Shown here one piece after another: positions 19,485 through 28,269 of a stretch of 64,000 bases of DNA. The DNA lies in the NCBI GenBank assembly GCA_015295835.1, contig DVEG01000020.1, positions 331,709-395,708 of the forward strand, read 5' to 3'. Made by a program: the position numbers and the translations under genes. How positions within the stretch are numbered: the stretch's first letter is position 1; the number at the start of each line of letters is the position of its first letter. The notes below the pieces were generated by a model. That model searched no databases and had not been told where the DNA came from. It was given only the letters and a program-made list of their open reading frames with translations. This stretch comes from Oscillatoriaceae cyanobacterium M7585_C2015_266 (lineage in GTDB: Bacteria; Cyanobacteriota; Cyanobacteriia; Cyanobacteriales; Oscillatoriaceae).

Positions 19485-20411
19485 TTATTGCAAACAGTGA
19501 TATAAAATTTCTTTCCAGCGCAGCACATCAATTGAGAAAATTACGGTAGCGTTTGGGGGTTTTTGCAACACTCTCAGTTGATCAACTACGGTAGCTCCGC
19601 GCGTCAGGGAGCTGGTGACTTCGATATCGACAAAATATTCACCTTTGCGGGTGACGATATCAGGTGCAATCGCCACAGCCATTGCCACCGGATCAGCTAA
19701 AGTCAAACCGGATGCTTGTTCAAGTTTAATACTAGCATTTAATGCTGTTGTATTGCACTCCATTGCAAATCGTGCGAGCGGAGTACCCAAATTAACAATT
19801 TTTTCGATTTCCCAGGGTTGTAATGCTGCTTCAGCGCGGCTTAATTCCCAGCCGATCATTTCAATTGGCATACCGCTATGAAATACAATTTTAGCGGCTT
19901 CGGGGTCTACCCAAATATTATATTCAGCAGCGGGAGTGACGTTGCCTACTGTATTAGCAGCGCCGCCCATAATTACGCAGCGATGTACGAGGGAGGCAAT
20001 TTCTGGAGCCCGCAGTAAAGCAGTAGCAATATTAGTTAGAGGTCCCAATGTTACAAGAGTAATTTCGCCGGGATTAGCTTTAATAATCTCTGTGATTGCA
20101 TCTACTGCATGTTTAGTTTCTGGCTGGCGAATAGGGGCGGGATAGTGCATATTTCCCATGCCATCTTCGCCGTGAAAGTAGTAAGCATAAAAGTTTTCTC
20201 TTAGTAGAGGTTTGCCGCACCCAATGTATACAGGAGTGGAAGCATTACACATTTGTAGGGTGTATAGGGCGTTTTTCGTTGCCTGCTCGACGGGCACGTT
20301 GCCGTTGACGATTGTTACTGCTTCGACGCGAATATCAGCCCATCGGTGCGCCATAATCAGCGCCACGGCGTCGTCAGATGCGGTATCGGTATCGATGAGA
20401 AATTTACGCAT
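19485..20411 (-). CDS. Nucleoside hydrolase (IUNH family)
   Basis: 308 residues from the ATG at 20411 (TTG 20417 possible). The Ca2+/ribose-binding N-terminus DTDTASDDAVAL fits the family's DxDxxxDD signature. Family members hydrolyse nucleosides to ribose and base. The C-terminal motif is LTLADPVAMAV, keeping the Asp, whereas many members have His-Asp there; this may alter base specificity. It is divergent, about 70 bases from the ureidoglycolate lyase-like gene, suggesting shared purine/ureide salvage. It is soluble, with no signal peptide. Confidence 0.9.
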   Translation of the reverse strand: MRKFLIDTDTASDDAVALIMAHRWADIRVEAVTIVNGNVPVEQATKNALYTLQMCNASTPVYIGCGKPLLRENFYAYYFHGEDGMGNMHYPAPIRQPETKHAVDAITEIIKANPGEITLVTLGPLTNIATALLRAPEIASLVHRCVIMGGAANTVGNVTPAAEYNIWVDPEAAKIVFHSGMPIEMIGWELSRAEAALQPWEIEKIVNLGTPLARFAMECNTTALNASIKLEQASGLTLADPVAMAVAIAPDIVTRKGEYFVDIEVTSSLTRGATVVDQLRVLQKPPNATVIFSIDVLRWKEILYHCLQ

Positions 20412-20482
20412 AGTCAAGTTAGAAAATCTGTAAATATTTTATACTTAAGTTTGTCAATTCGTTGCTACACAATCATACAATT

Positions 20483-20974
20483 ATGAGTCAAACAAAGATA
20501 GTCAAACAATTACAGGCACAATTTATAACGCCAGAAACATTTAAGCCTTATGGGCAGGTTATCTACGCGAGTCAAGACGGCAAGCCTTTCGATGCGGATG
20601 ATGCTCAATTGGTGTTACAAAATGGTATTCCTCGTTTTTATATTATGCACTTAGTTGCCAAAGGTCGAAAATTTCACAAGATTACGCGTCACCTCAAATG
20701 CACGCAATGTTTGGGTTCTCTGGAGGGGAAAGAATGGTTTATGGGTGTGGCGGCGCCGACAGATAGTCTAAAACCTCGTTTAGAGGATATTACAGCTTTT
20801 AGAATTCCGGGGAATTGTTTTATTAAGTTAGAGGTGGGGACTTGGCATGCCGGGCCATATTTTGACCATGATTTTGTCGATTTTTACAATTTGGAACTGA
20901 GCGATACGAATATTAATGATCATGATACTTGTGATTTACTGACGACTTATAATGTAGAGTTTGAAATTGTTTGA
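20483..20974 (+). CDS. Ureidoglycolate lyase-like protein
   Basis: 163 residues from the ATG at 20483; an upstream TTG would add 7. The cupin-like fold is suggested by FKPYGQVIYAS, the central CTQCLGSLEGKEWFMGVAAP, and GTWHAGPYFDHDFVDFYNLE; the last fits the His-containing active-site strand of the ureidoglycolate lyase family (AllA-like, ureidoglycolate to glyoxylate and urea). Its neighbours, a nucleoside hydrolase and an AtzE-type amidase, fit purine/ureide nitrogen recovery. Substrate identity is inferred from family and context. Confidence 0.82.
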   Translation: MSQTKIVKQLQAQFITPETFKPYGQVIYASQDGKPFDADDAQLVLQNGIPRFYIMHLVAKGRKFHKITRHLKCTQCLGSLEGKEWFMGVAAPTDSLKPRLEDITAFRIPGNCFIKLEVGTWHAGPYFDHDFVDFYNLELSDTNINDHDTCDLLTTYNVEFEIV

Positions 20975-21005
20975 AGGGGGAATTGTGGAGGGGGAAGTTA
21001 TGAGG

Positions 21006-22409
21006 TTAGGTTGCTATTTCTACGACGGGTGCTGATATAATCCCGCGTTCTTCTAGTACTGATGCAACGCGCAGGATGGAAGCTTCGTTGTAGGGTGCGG
21101 CGATGAGTTGCACGCCTAAAGGTAGTTTGCCGGGGCGTTGAATTGGTACGGATAAAACCGGTAATCCGATGAAAGAGAGGGGTTGTGTAAATAATCCTAA
21201 ATGAGGGCGAACAAGGATTTCAGTGCCGTCTAATATAATTTTTTGTTTACCGATAGCAGGGGCGGCGCAAGGAGTAGTAGGTGCTAAAATTAAATCGACT
21301 TTTTGAAAGATTTCGCGGAGGCACTCGCGATACCAGCGACGAAATCGCTGCGCCTGAATATACCAAGAAGCGGGTATGATTGCGCCGGCTAAAAAGCGAT
21401 CGCGTGTGGCCAAATCAAAATCCTGTGGGCGGGAGCGCAATTTTTGTAAATGTAAATTTGCCCCCTCGCTAGCGGTAATTACGAATGCTGCCGCTCTAGC
21501 CCTATGTGCTTCTGGTATTTCGATATACTGTGTCACCCCCAGGGCACGAGCCACGGTTTCCACTGCCTCCAAGGCAGCAGTTTCGGCACTTTTTGTGAAA
21601 TAACCGCCTGCAATAGCGATACGCACGTCGCTAATATCTGGCTTTATTTGCGGCATGACAGGTTCAATGGGGCGCTTGGTACATACTGGATCGCGCTCGT
21701 CTGCTCCTTGCAAAATATCAAAAGCGGCGATAATATCTCGGACTGAGCGGGCTAATGGCCCAATGTGGTCCAAACTGCTGCAAAACAGGGCTGCACCTGC
21801 CCGTGACAAACGCCCGTAAGTCGGTTTAAACCCGTACACGCCGCACAGTGCCGCCGGCACGCGGATTGAGCCATTGGTATCTGAGCCGAGTGTAAGCGGC
21901 ACTAATCCTGCTGCAACTGCCGCTGCCGAACCGCCGGAGGAACCGCCGGCGATATGATTTAAATTGTGGGGATTGTGGGTAGTGCCGTAGTGGGCATTTT
22001 CGGTGACGAATCCGTAGGCATATTCGTCCATATTTAGTGCCCCAATGAGTATGGCTCCGGCTTGTTTGAGTCGGGCTACTGCGGTGGCGTCTTGGGTTGC
22101 GGGTGGGTTTTCGGCATTGATTTTGGAGCCGGCAAGGGTGGTAATTCCGGCTATATCAAATAAGTTTTTGACGGCAAAGGGAACGCCAGCAAGGAAACCA
22201 GGATCTTCTCCAGATGCGATCGCTGTCTCGATTTTTTCGGCTGAAGCTATTGCCGTCTCTGCTGTTACTGTCGTAAAACAATTAAGGATTTTATCTTGGG
22301 CAGCAATTCTTTCTAAAGTCGCTGATATGACTGTTTTAGCGCTGATTTGCCCTGCTCTAATGGCAGTGGCTATTGAGAGGGCATCGGCTTTTTTTAAATC
22401 TATGATCAT
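21006..22409 (-). CDS. atzE: AtzE-family amidohydrolase (amidase signature enzyme)
   Basis: 467 residues. The Lys-Ser-Ser triad of amidase-signature enzymes is visible: Lys in GVPFAVKNLFDI and the serines in GGSSGGSAAAVA, with the nucleophile region GSDTNGSIRVPA. The overlap of 4 bases with a DUF4089 (AtzG-like) gene separates it from GatA and points to AtzE, which with AtzG deaminates 1-carboxybiuret and possibly other ureido compounds. The partner lyase and nucleoside hydrolase suggest nitrogen scavenging. No allophanate hydrolase is in the window, so the pathway end is missing here. Confidence 0.85.
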   Translation of the reverse strand: MIIDLKKADALSIATAIRAGQISAKTVISATLERIAAQDKILNCFTTVTAETAIASAEKIETAIASGEDPGFLAGVPFAVKNLFDIAGITTLAGSKINAENPPATQDATAVARLKQAGAILIGALNMDEYAYGFVTENAHYGTTHNPHNLNHIAGGSSGGSAAAVAAGLVPLTLGSDTNGSIRVPAALCGVYGFKPTYGRLSRAGAALFCSSLDHIGPLARSVRDIIAAFDILQGADERDPVCTKRPIEPVMPQIKPDISDVRIAIAGGYFTKSAETAALEAVETVARALGVTQYIEIPEAHRARAAAFVITASEGANLHLQKLRSRPQDFDLATRDRFLAGAIIPASWYIQAQRFRRWYRECLREIFQKVDLILAPTTPCAAPAIGKQKIILDGTEILVRPHLGLFTQPLSFIGLPVLSVPIQRPGKLPLGVQLIAAPYNEASILRVASVLEERGIISAPVVEIAT

Positions 22410-22594
22410 GGTTCAAATATGGGTGCCGCTTCGATTTCTTCTGGCAGTGGGAATTCTAGAAAAAGTTTAGCGAGCGCTTCGATTCTGGCAAAATTTTCTA
22501 CAACCCCCTGGCTGTATTCTGGAGTCAGGGGTAACTTCATTAAAATGGCCATTGTCTCCACGTATTCTGTCAATTCGACTTTCTTTTCTTCCAT
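22406..22594 (-). CDS. atzG: AtzG-like DUF4089 small subunit
   Basis: 62 residues, with a GGGGAG ribosome-binding site just before the ATG. The helical sequence with LPLTPEYSQGVVENFARIEAL and a C-terminal FPLPEEIEAAPIFEP matches DUF4089, the small subunit that resembles GatC and stabilises the AtzE amidase. Its stop overlaps the start of atzE (ATGA), so the two are translationally coupled. The role is by analogy with the AtzEG heterotetramer. Confidence 0.85.
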   Translation of the reverse strand: MEEKKVELTEYVETMAILMKLPLTPEYSQGVVENFARIEALAKLFLEFPLPEEIEAAPIFEP

Positions 22595-22666
22595 TTCTCC
22601 CCTTACTCCTCAATTTTTTTTGATTCTAAACCTTAAGCGCTCGCCTTTATAGAATAACTCCCCTTA

Positions 22667-22864
22667 TCAGTCATCTGGAATTTGCCAGCAAGATATGTGT
22701 TCTACATCATAACTGCCGCAAGTACAAGCTGCCTCAAAAGAAGAGTCTACCCATTCTTTCCCGCACTTCCGGCAGTGGCAAAATATATTGTTACGGTTTG
22801 CTTCTTTTATTTTTAACTGCCATTCGCGTATGACAATTTTTTGTTCCTCAGGAAGTTCTGCCAT
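22667..22864 (-). CDS. Small zinc-ribbon-like protein
   Basis: 65 residues from the ATG at 22864. Two Cys pairs, CRKCG and CTCGS, with an upstream His-Cys (FCHCRKC), suggest a zinc ribbon. The N-terminus is a short amphipathic helix. Function unknown; it could belong with the amidase pair just downstream on the same strand, though the gap is about 70 bases. No family name is claimed. Confidence 0.6.
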   Translation of the reverse strand: MAELPEEQKIVIREWQLKIKEANRNNIFCHCRKCGKEWVDSSFEAACTCGSYDVEHISCWQIPDD

Positions 22865-23008
22865 TATCAACACCAAAAGCCAATATACTGATTAAATTCC
22901 CTTATATTTTACCAGGCTGACTAAATTCTCTTCTAATATTCTAGAGCAGGAACTTACAAAATGGAACACAGTTATTCAGGAAAACGATATATAGAAGAGA
23001 TGGCGGTA

Positions 23009-23168
23009 TTTGTAGCAAGCCCGCCTGGCATTACTACAGTGATGCGGCGCGTTTAGGATTTTTATGCTGGAAATTGTGGGGTTGTATTGGGAAGTAGCGG
23101 GAGATTTAGAGGAAGCGCGCTCGCATCTTACCGAGGCAGTCGAGTTCTATCTAGACGATTATATGTGA
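23009..23168 (+). pseudogene. Possible TPR-protein remnant
   Basis: Two frames read like pieces of one helical repeat protein. One encodes HYYSDAARLGFL (to about 23056). Another starts at ATG 23064 and gives GLYWEVAGDLEEARSHLTEA, with TPR spacing, and stops at 23166-23168. Neither piece has a good start or length. I infer a decayed fragment; chance similarity is possible. Confidence 0.3.
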
Positions 23169-23312
23169 CATCTAGCGATGGTTCATCTTTAAATACCGCC
23201 AATCTAATTTATAGAGCCAAAACCAAGCTGAACAGTTATTGGCCAAAAACTACATATACTGTAAGGACATCTTTACCATAGTGCAAGCGCAAGCAAAAAT
23301 CAAATGCAACTT

Positions 23313-23486
23313 TTATCGCTCCGCCAGATTCTCCTCAGACTCGGTAGAAGCATTAAGTTTTGAGGGAGATGGAATTGGTTCAGCTTGCTCTTCTTGCTCC
23401 GTCTTTACTACAATCCATCGCCCCGTTTCGGGATCCCGATATGCGTTGAAGGGATTTTTACGTAATAGCCTCTTGTTAGTCAACAT
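23313..23486 (-). CDS. Small conserved-looking protein, 57 residues
   Basis: An ATG at 23486 has GAGGAG 9 bases upstream, an excellent ribosome-binding site. The N-terminal half (RKNPFNAYRDPETGRWIVV) looks like a folded beta-rich unit, and the C-terminal half is acidic, Pro/Ser/Glu-rich and probably disordered. No signal peptide or membrane segment. Function unknown. It is well separated from neighbours, with a long leader on the side of argJ. Confidence 0.65.
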   Translation of the reverse strand: MLTNKRLLRKNPFNAYRDPETGRWIVVKTEQEEQAEPIPSPSKLNASTESEENLAER

Positions 23487-24162
23487 TTCTGCCCGCTCCT
23501 CTCTATTTTTAGCAATTATCCTAGAGTTTTTAAAAATTTTGTAAAGTGACTGCTACGAAAAACCTATGTGATTTTCGTCAACAATTTCTAGAGATCTGCG
23601 TCATATTCAGCCTCAATTCACCATCCTCAACCCCCTGCGCTGGATACCTAGGGGTAAAAACCCCTTTCACCCTCTGTAAGGTATGCGGCAAATTCTCTAT
23701 GGGTTTATTTCTGGCAGGGAAATAATCTCTGCTGACATTACCACTTTTTCGCTATTTTTCTATAATCTACTGACAAAATAGCTTAGCATTTTTGTTGCTT
23801 TGGTCTTTGCCGCTAATTATTTATTTTGTTTTGGCGGTTTTAAGCATTGGCTTGACAGGGATTATTGCTCTTACGAGTGAACTGATAGCTTTAAGTATAT
23901 AATTGCGGTTTTATTTGAGAAAATTTTTATAAAATTTTCTCAAAACCGTATGATTAGCAGTGTCGCTGATTGCACCACAGATGCCTGTGATTTCCTAAGA
24001 CTTTGAAAGTGATATGTGAGGACCATTTAAAGTGATCGGCGTCTCGACAAAAACAGATCAAAAGCAGTGGTAGGATGCGATCGCAGTCACGGGGTAGGGG
24101 AGGAAAGACCGATTATTGATATAATTGCCAAAGTCATCAGGCTTGTGCAAGTGAGAGAAGTT
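23487..24162. other. Intergenic region with one possible 36-codon membrane ORF
   Basis: It holds the promoters of argJ and of the small 57-residue gene. On the + strand a TTG at 23795 opens a 36-residue frame to 23902 reading as one hydrophobic helix (LPLIIYFVLAVLSIGLTGII). It has no ribosome-binding site, but a TATAAT lies at 23761-23766. I do not assign it to a known small photosynthetic subunit. Otherwise nothing is supported. Confidence 0.35.
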
Positions 24163-25452
24163 ATGACAGATTGGCAGATAGTAACCGGGGGAGTGACAGC
24201 ACCTAAAGGATACAAGGCGGCAGGGATAGTAGCGGGGCTGAAACCTTCGGGGGCACCAGATTTAGCGCTGATTGTTTCTGATGTAGAGGCGATCGCAGCA
24301 GGAGTATTCACGACTTCCGTAGTGAGAGCAGCTTGCGTGGATTACTGTAGACAGCGCCTACAAGCCAAAGCCAGCGCCAGAGCAATTCTTTGCAATTCAG
24401 GTCAAGCCAACGCGGCAACGGGGCAACAAGGCTGGGCAGATGCGCTCGAGAGTGCCGAGCTGTTAGCAAAAGCGATGAATATTTCTCCAGAATCCATACT
24501 GCTGGCGTCCACAGGAGTAATCGGAGAGAGAATAAAAATGGAAGCGCTGCGGGCGGGTATACCCAAAGTCGTGGCGGCGCTTTCAGAAACAGGGAGTGAG
24601 GCAGCGGCTCAAGCAATCTGCACGACGGATTTAGTGACAAAATCGATCGCCTTGGAAACCTATTTTGGGGAGCGCCCGGTGCGGATAGGCGGCATCTGCA
24701 AAGGTTCTGGGATGATACACCCGAATATGGCGACAATGCTTGCCTTTATCACCTGCGACGCAGCCGTATCCCCAAACCTTTGGCAAGAGATGCTAGTGCG
24801 CGCCGCTGATCAAAGTTTCAATCAAATTACTGTTGACGGCGATACAAGTACTAACGATACCCTCATAGCCTTAGCCAATGGGCAATCCCGCACGCCAGCA
24901 ATTATCGAAAGGGGGCTGGAAGCTGAAAAGTTGGAAAAAATGTTAACGGCAGTTTGTCAGTATTTGGCAAAAGCGATCGCTCGCGACGGCGAAGGTGCTA
25001 CCTGTCTAATCGAAGTGCAAGTTACGGGAGCCCCCGACGATGCTGCCGCCCGCAAGATTGCTAGAACGATTGTCTCTTCAAACCTAGTTAAATCTGCAAT
25101 TTTCGGGCGCGATCCCAACTGGGGGCGAATTGCCGCTGCGGCTGGGCGCGCTGGCGTACCTTTCGAGCAAGAAAACCTGCGCATTCAGTTAGGGGATTTC
25201 CTACTGATGGAAAATGGCCAACCTCTACCCTTTGAGCGGGCAGCGGCGAGTGCTTATTTAAAGCAGGCTGCGGAAAAACCTGCAAAGGAAGGGGAATCAC
25301 TCCCCCTGATTCGCCCTCCCTCACCTACTGATTTCTCAAAACAAACTGTGGCGATCGCCGTCAGTGTTGGTAATGGCCCCGGTTCTGGCACGGCGTGGGG
25401 ATGTGACCTCAGCTATGATTATGTCAAGATTAACGCCGAATACACCACTTAA
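24163..25452 (+). CDS. argJ: Bifunctional ornithine acetyltransferase/N-acetylglutamate synthase
   Basis: 429 residues from the ATG at 24163 (GAGAG just upstream); the frame extends farther 5' without family similarity. It recycles the acetyl group from N-acetylornithine to glutamate in arginine synthesis. Present are LCNSGQANAATG and the autoprocessing site GMIHPNMATMLAF, where cleavage before the Thr (about residue 190) yields alpha and beta chains with Thr as nucleophile. The C-terminal GSGTAWGCDLSYDYVKINA is typical. Monocistronic, with a hairpin directly after the stop. Confidence 0.96.
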   Translation: MTDWQIVTGGVTAPKGYKAAGIVAGLKPSGAPDLALIVSDVEAIAAGVFTTSVVRAACVDYCRQRLQAKASARAILCNSGQANAATGQQGWADALESAELLAKAMNISPESILLASTGVIGERIKMEALRAGIPKVVAALSETGSEAAAQAICTTDLVTKSIALETYFGERPVRIGGICKGSGMIHPNMATMLAFITCDAAVSPNLWQEMLVRAADQSFNQITVDGDTSTNDTLIALANGQSRTPAIIERGLEAEKLEKMLTAVCQYLAKAIARDGEGATCLIEVQVTGAPDDAAARKIARTIVSSNLVKSAIFGRDPNWGRIAAAAGRAGVPFEQENLRIQLGDFLLMENGQPLPFERAAASAYLKQAAEKPAKEGESLPLIRPPSPTDFSKQTVAIAVSVGNGPGSGTAWGCDLSYDYVKINAEYTT

Positions 25453-25478
25453 CTATTTTGCCGCCGCAGCAAAAATAG
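25453..25478 (+). terminator. Hairpin at the argJ stop
   Basis: CTATTTTGC pairs with GCAAAAATAG with one bulged A and a short CGCC-type loop, beginning 1 base after the argJ stop. The T-tract is weak, so termination is probable, not certain. Confidence 0.5.
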
Positions 25479-25617
25479 AATCGACTTAATCCGCCCTATT
25501 TTACTATTCAGCTTTTTGCTTCCTAATTTATTGGGGGAATAAAAATTCTGGTAGATAGCAGCTTTAGCAGAATTGCGAATATCCTAGAATGGGTAAAATT
25601 CCTTGAGCACCACTTCC

Positions 25618-25800
25618 ATGACAACCAACAAACGCGGACGCCCAGCCACCGGCAAAGGGCCAAAGCTATACATACCCCTAGGAAAAGTCAAAGCCGTCAA
25701 AATCCTAAAAGTAATCCCTGACGAAAAAATGCCGCTGGTAGAAGCTATGCTTGAAGCCCTGGCAGAGCAGGCAAAAATGAAAAAATCCCAAAAGCCTTGA
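25618..25800 (+). CDS. Small basic protein with AT-hook-like start
   Basis: 60 residues from the ATG at 25618 (TTG 25603 possible). The N-terminus TTNKRGRPATGKG resembles an AT-hook (RGRP) and could contact DNA; the remainder is a helix-rich, Lys-rich segment. No clear ribosome-binding site. Function unknown. A SWIM zinc-finger gene follows on the same strand about 140 bases on, after short direct repeats. Confidence 0.5.
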   Translation: MTTNKRGRPATGKGPKLYIPLGKVKAVKILKVIPDEKMPLVEAMLEALAEQAKMKKSQKP

Positions 25801-25886
25801 CTTTTATTTAGTACACCCCTTAAAATAAGAAAAGCACAAAAAGAGCGCCGCAACACCAAGTGAGGCGGCACTCCTGAGCAAAAAAA

Positions 25887-25928
25887 GCTAGAAAAGCTAA
25901 AGTTGCTAAAAGTTGCTAAAGTAGCTAA
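25887..25928 (+). repeat. Short tandem GCTAAA-type repeats
   Basis: Five GCTA-containing units of about 6-10 bases (variants of AGTTGCTAAA) lie just upstream of the SWIM-protein start. They could influence its translation or be a slippage-prone spacer. No family is recognised. Confidence 0.6.
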
Positions 25929-25940
25929 GGGTTTTATAAC

Positions 25941-26567
25941 ATGGCAAACGAAGATCAACAAGCAGTTTCAGAAATTCTCTTCCCTCAGCCTACCGAAGAG
26001 CAGTGCCAAAGACGCTCTAGACGCCTGCCCAACAGAGGCAAGCAGTGCATTAACAAGCCCTTAGTAAATTGCCAAATCCTGCGCATCGAACGGATAGGGA
26101 TTACCCAAAGGGGCAATACACCTTATATCGTTTACCATACAGAATACGGACGGTGCTGCACTTTTATCTCGCGGCAATATTTTTGGCAGTCGTTGCTAAA
26201 CCTCTGCGGCATTAAAAACCAAGGTATAAAACGCATCACCGCCTATGGGATTAGAGAATCGAGCATAACAGTGTTAGAAGAAAAGACTCGCTACAGTTTT
26301 CCCGCAGCTGAAATGCGCGCATTTCTAGCACGGCAAAATCAGATGGCGCTAGAGCGGTTGACAGTTGATATAGTAGAAGAGAAAATATTAGTCAGCAATC
26401 CCGTCAGCCAACAAGTGCATGAGGTAACGAGTCAAGGCTGCAACTGTAACGACAGAATTGGCAATCCCTGTATTTGTAAGCACCGCATAGCCGCTTACTT
26501 GTACCTACGCGGGCTGGGATGGGGTTGTTTACAGGATTATTTTAGGCTGGGTAGGGGTAATGGCTAG
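25941..26567 (+). CDS. SWIM-type zinc-finger protein
   Basis: 208 residues. The C-terminal third contains GCNCN followed by CICKHRIAAYLYLR, fitting the SWIM zinc finger (CxC...CxH), a DNA- or protein-binding module. The N-terminal part is Lys/Arg-rich, with no recognised catalytic domain; SWIM proteins in bacteria are sometimes partners of SWI2/SNF2 helicases, but no helicase is here. The ATG at 25941 has no strong ribosome-binding site. A WG-repeat gene follows on the same strand. Confidence 0.75.
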   Translation: MANEDQQAVSEILFPQPTEEQCQRRSRRLPNRGKQCINKPLVNCQILRIERIGITQRGNTPYIVYHTEYGRCCTFISRQYFWQSLLNLCGIKNQGIKRITAYGIRESSITVLEEKTRYSFPAAEMRAFLARQNQMALERLTVDIVEEKILVSNPVSQQVHEVTSQGCNCNDRIGNPCICKHRIAAYLYLRGLGWGCLQDYFRLGRGNG

Positions 26568-26610
26568 TGGATGAGCGAAATGAAATGAATAAAAATCATA
26601 AAAACTAACC

Positions 26611-27168
26611 ATGACCTATTTTTTATCACTACTGAGAGCACCACTGAAGGCAATTTTAATCACAGTGGCACTGTTGGCGGCTGTAACAGTATGCATATTA
26701 TCGGAAACGCAATCGAATAGAGCGCAAGCACAAGGCACAAATAATGCGATCGCAGTGCCGTTGCAATTCGAAGAGGCGGAAAAATTTTCCGAAGGATTAG
26801 CAGCAGTAAAGATAGACAAAAAATGGGGTTATATCAATCAAAATGGCGAGAGTGTAATTCCACCGCAATTTAAAAAAGTAAAACCTTTTTCTCAAGGGCT
26901 GGCAGCGGTAAAAATAGAAGGGAAATGGGGATACATCTCGAAAAAAGGAAATAGAGTGATCGCACCACAATTTGACGAAGCAGATTCATTTTTCCAAGGG
27001 TTAGCACGAGTAAAAATAAACGGCAAATACGGCTACATTAACAAGCAGGGGCAATTTATCATCCCAGCACAATTTGACGAAGCAGAAAAAACTTGGCACT
27101 TTGCCGAAGGATTGGCGCGGGTAAAAATTGGCGAAAAGTGGGGATACATTCGCAATCCCTTAAAATAA
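26611..27168 (+). CDS. WG-repeat (KWG) protein with signal peptide
   Basis: 185 residues. A hydrophobic N-terminal segment (about 8-35) ending near RAQAQG looks like a signal peptide. Four WG (beta-propeller-like) repeats follow, each with F..GLA.VKI..K(W/Y)GYI(N/S)..G and IPPQF- or IAPQF-type units. The function of WG-repeat proteins is not established; they are usually predicted extracytoplasmic. The stop is followed by the exporter genes about 90 bases downstream, which may be coincidental. Confidence 0.85.
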   Translation: MTYFLSLLRAPLKAILITVALLAAVTVCILSETQSNRAQAQGTNNAIAVPLQFEEAEKFSEGLAAVKIDKKWGYINQNGESVIPPQFKKVKPFSQGLAAVKIEGKWGYISKKGNRVIAPQFDEADSFFQGLARVKINGKYGYINKQGQFIIPAQFDEAEKTWHFAEGLARVKIGEKWGYIRNPLK

Positions 27169-27255
27169 AATATTTTAGGTAAGACTCCAACCTACTCTCT
27201 AGAATAATCTGAAATTAATATAGTAAAATGATTGTGGTGTTGGTGTCGTCATAAA

Positions 27256-28239
27256 ATGACTATTATTAAGGTTGAAAACCTAAGTAAAGTATATCCGGTT
27301 GCCGTCAAAGAACCGGGAATAAAGGGGACACTGCGCCACTTCCTGCGCCGCACTTACCGCGAGATTAAAGCAGTAAAAGGAGTTTCCTTTCAAATAGAAC
27401 CAGGTGAAGTCGTGGGGTTTTTAGGACCAAATGGCGCAGGCAAAACCACAACACTAAAAATGCTCGCAGGTTTAATTCACCCATCAAGCGGTAGCGTATG
27501 GGTGTGCGATCGCATCCCCTACCGTCGCGAGGCATCCTTTTTGCAAAAAATTACCCTCGTCATGGGACAAAAACAGCAACTTATTTGGGACTTGCCCGCC
27601 CTCGACTCTCTAAGAATCAACGCCGCCGTTTACGGTATCTCTGACAGAGAATATCAGCAACGCGTGGGAGAACTAACGGAAATGCTCTCCCTAGAAGGAA
27701 AACTCAAACAACCCGTGCGCAAACTCTCCCTCGGCGAACGCATGAAAGCCGAATTGATGGCAGCGCTGCTACACCGCCCGCAAGTATTATTTTTAGACGA
27801 ACCCACTCTCGGACTTGATATCAATGCACAGGTAAGCGTACGAGAATTTTTGCGTGAATACAACCAGCGCTATCATGCGACTGTGCTATTAACCAGCCAC
27901 TACATGGCAGACATCACTGCCCTATGCCAAAGAGTAATCTTAATCTACGGCGGTGAACTTATTTACGACGGCAGTTTGGATGGATTACTAGAGCGATTTT
28001 CCCCCTACCGCGAGGTGCAAATAAAATTCTCCCGCCCACTGCCCAAAACGCAATTAACAGTCTACGGCGAAGTCGAATCACTCGAAGGGCAGTCAGCAAG
28101 GTTGTTAGTGCGGCGGGAGGCGCTCACAAGTACTGTTGCCAAGATTCTAGCAGAATTAGAAGTTGTGGATTTAACTGTCACCGAGCCGCCAATTGAAGAA
28201 GTAATCGCTCGAGTATTTCGTACAGGTGTTGTTTCCTGA
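27256..28239 (+). CDS. ABC-2 exporter ATP-binding protein
   Basis: About 327 residues from the ATG at 27256; an upstream GTG would add 8. Walker A GPNGAGKTT, the signature LSLGERMKAEL and Walker B VLFLDEPT are intact. A COG4586-like N-terminal region precedes the P-loop, and the C-terminal ~90 residues form an extra domain common in this group. Two permease genes follow directly, so it energises an ABC-2 type exporter of unknown substrate (antibiotic, lipid or glycan export are all possible). No link to neighbouring biosynthesis is visible. Confidence 0.93.
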   Translation: MTIIKVENLSKVYPVAVKEPGIKGTLRHFLRRTYREIKAVKGVSFQIEPGEVVGFLGPNGAGKTTTLKMLAGLIHPSSGSVWVCDRIPYRREASFLQKITLVMGQKQQLIWDLPALDSLRINAAVYGISDREYQQRVGELTEMLSLEGKLKQPVRKLSLGERMKAELMAALLHRPQVLFLDEPTLGLDINAQVSVREFLREYNQRYHATVLLTSHYMADITALCQRVILIYGGELIYDGSLDGLLERFSPYREVQIKFSRPLPKTQLTVYGEVESLEGQSARLLVRREALTSTVAKILAELEVVDLTVTEPPIEEVIARVFRTGVVS

Positions 28240-28269
28240 TTAGGCGCATTTCTAAAATCGAAAATCAAT

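Noticed and set aside
21006-22409. Assigning the amidase as GatA of the Glu-tRNA amidotransferase
   Set aside because: The overlapping partner resembles DUF4089 (AtzG) and not GatC, and no GatB is adjacent.
23087-23544. Two + strand frames in the 23 kb gap
   Set aside because: They run opposite or out of phase with the TPR-like remnant and the better-supported minus-strand 57-codon gene.
24308-24736. 142-codon minus-strand frame inside argJ
   Set aside because: It is a shadow of argJ, whose frame carries all the family motifs.
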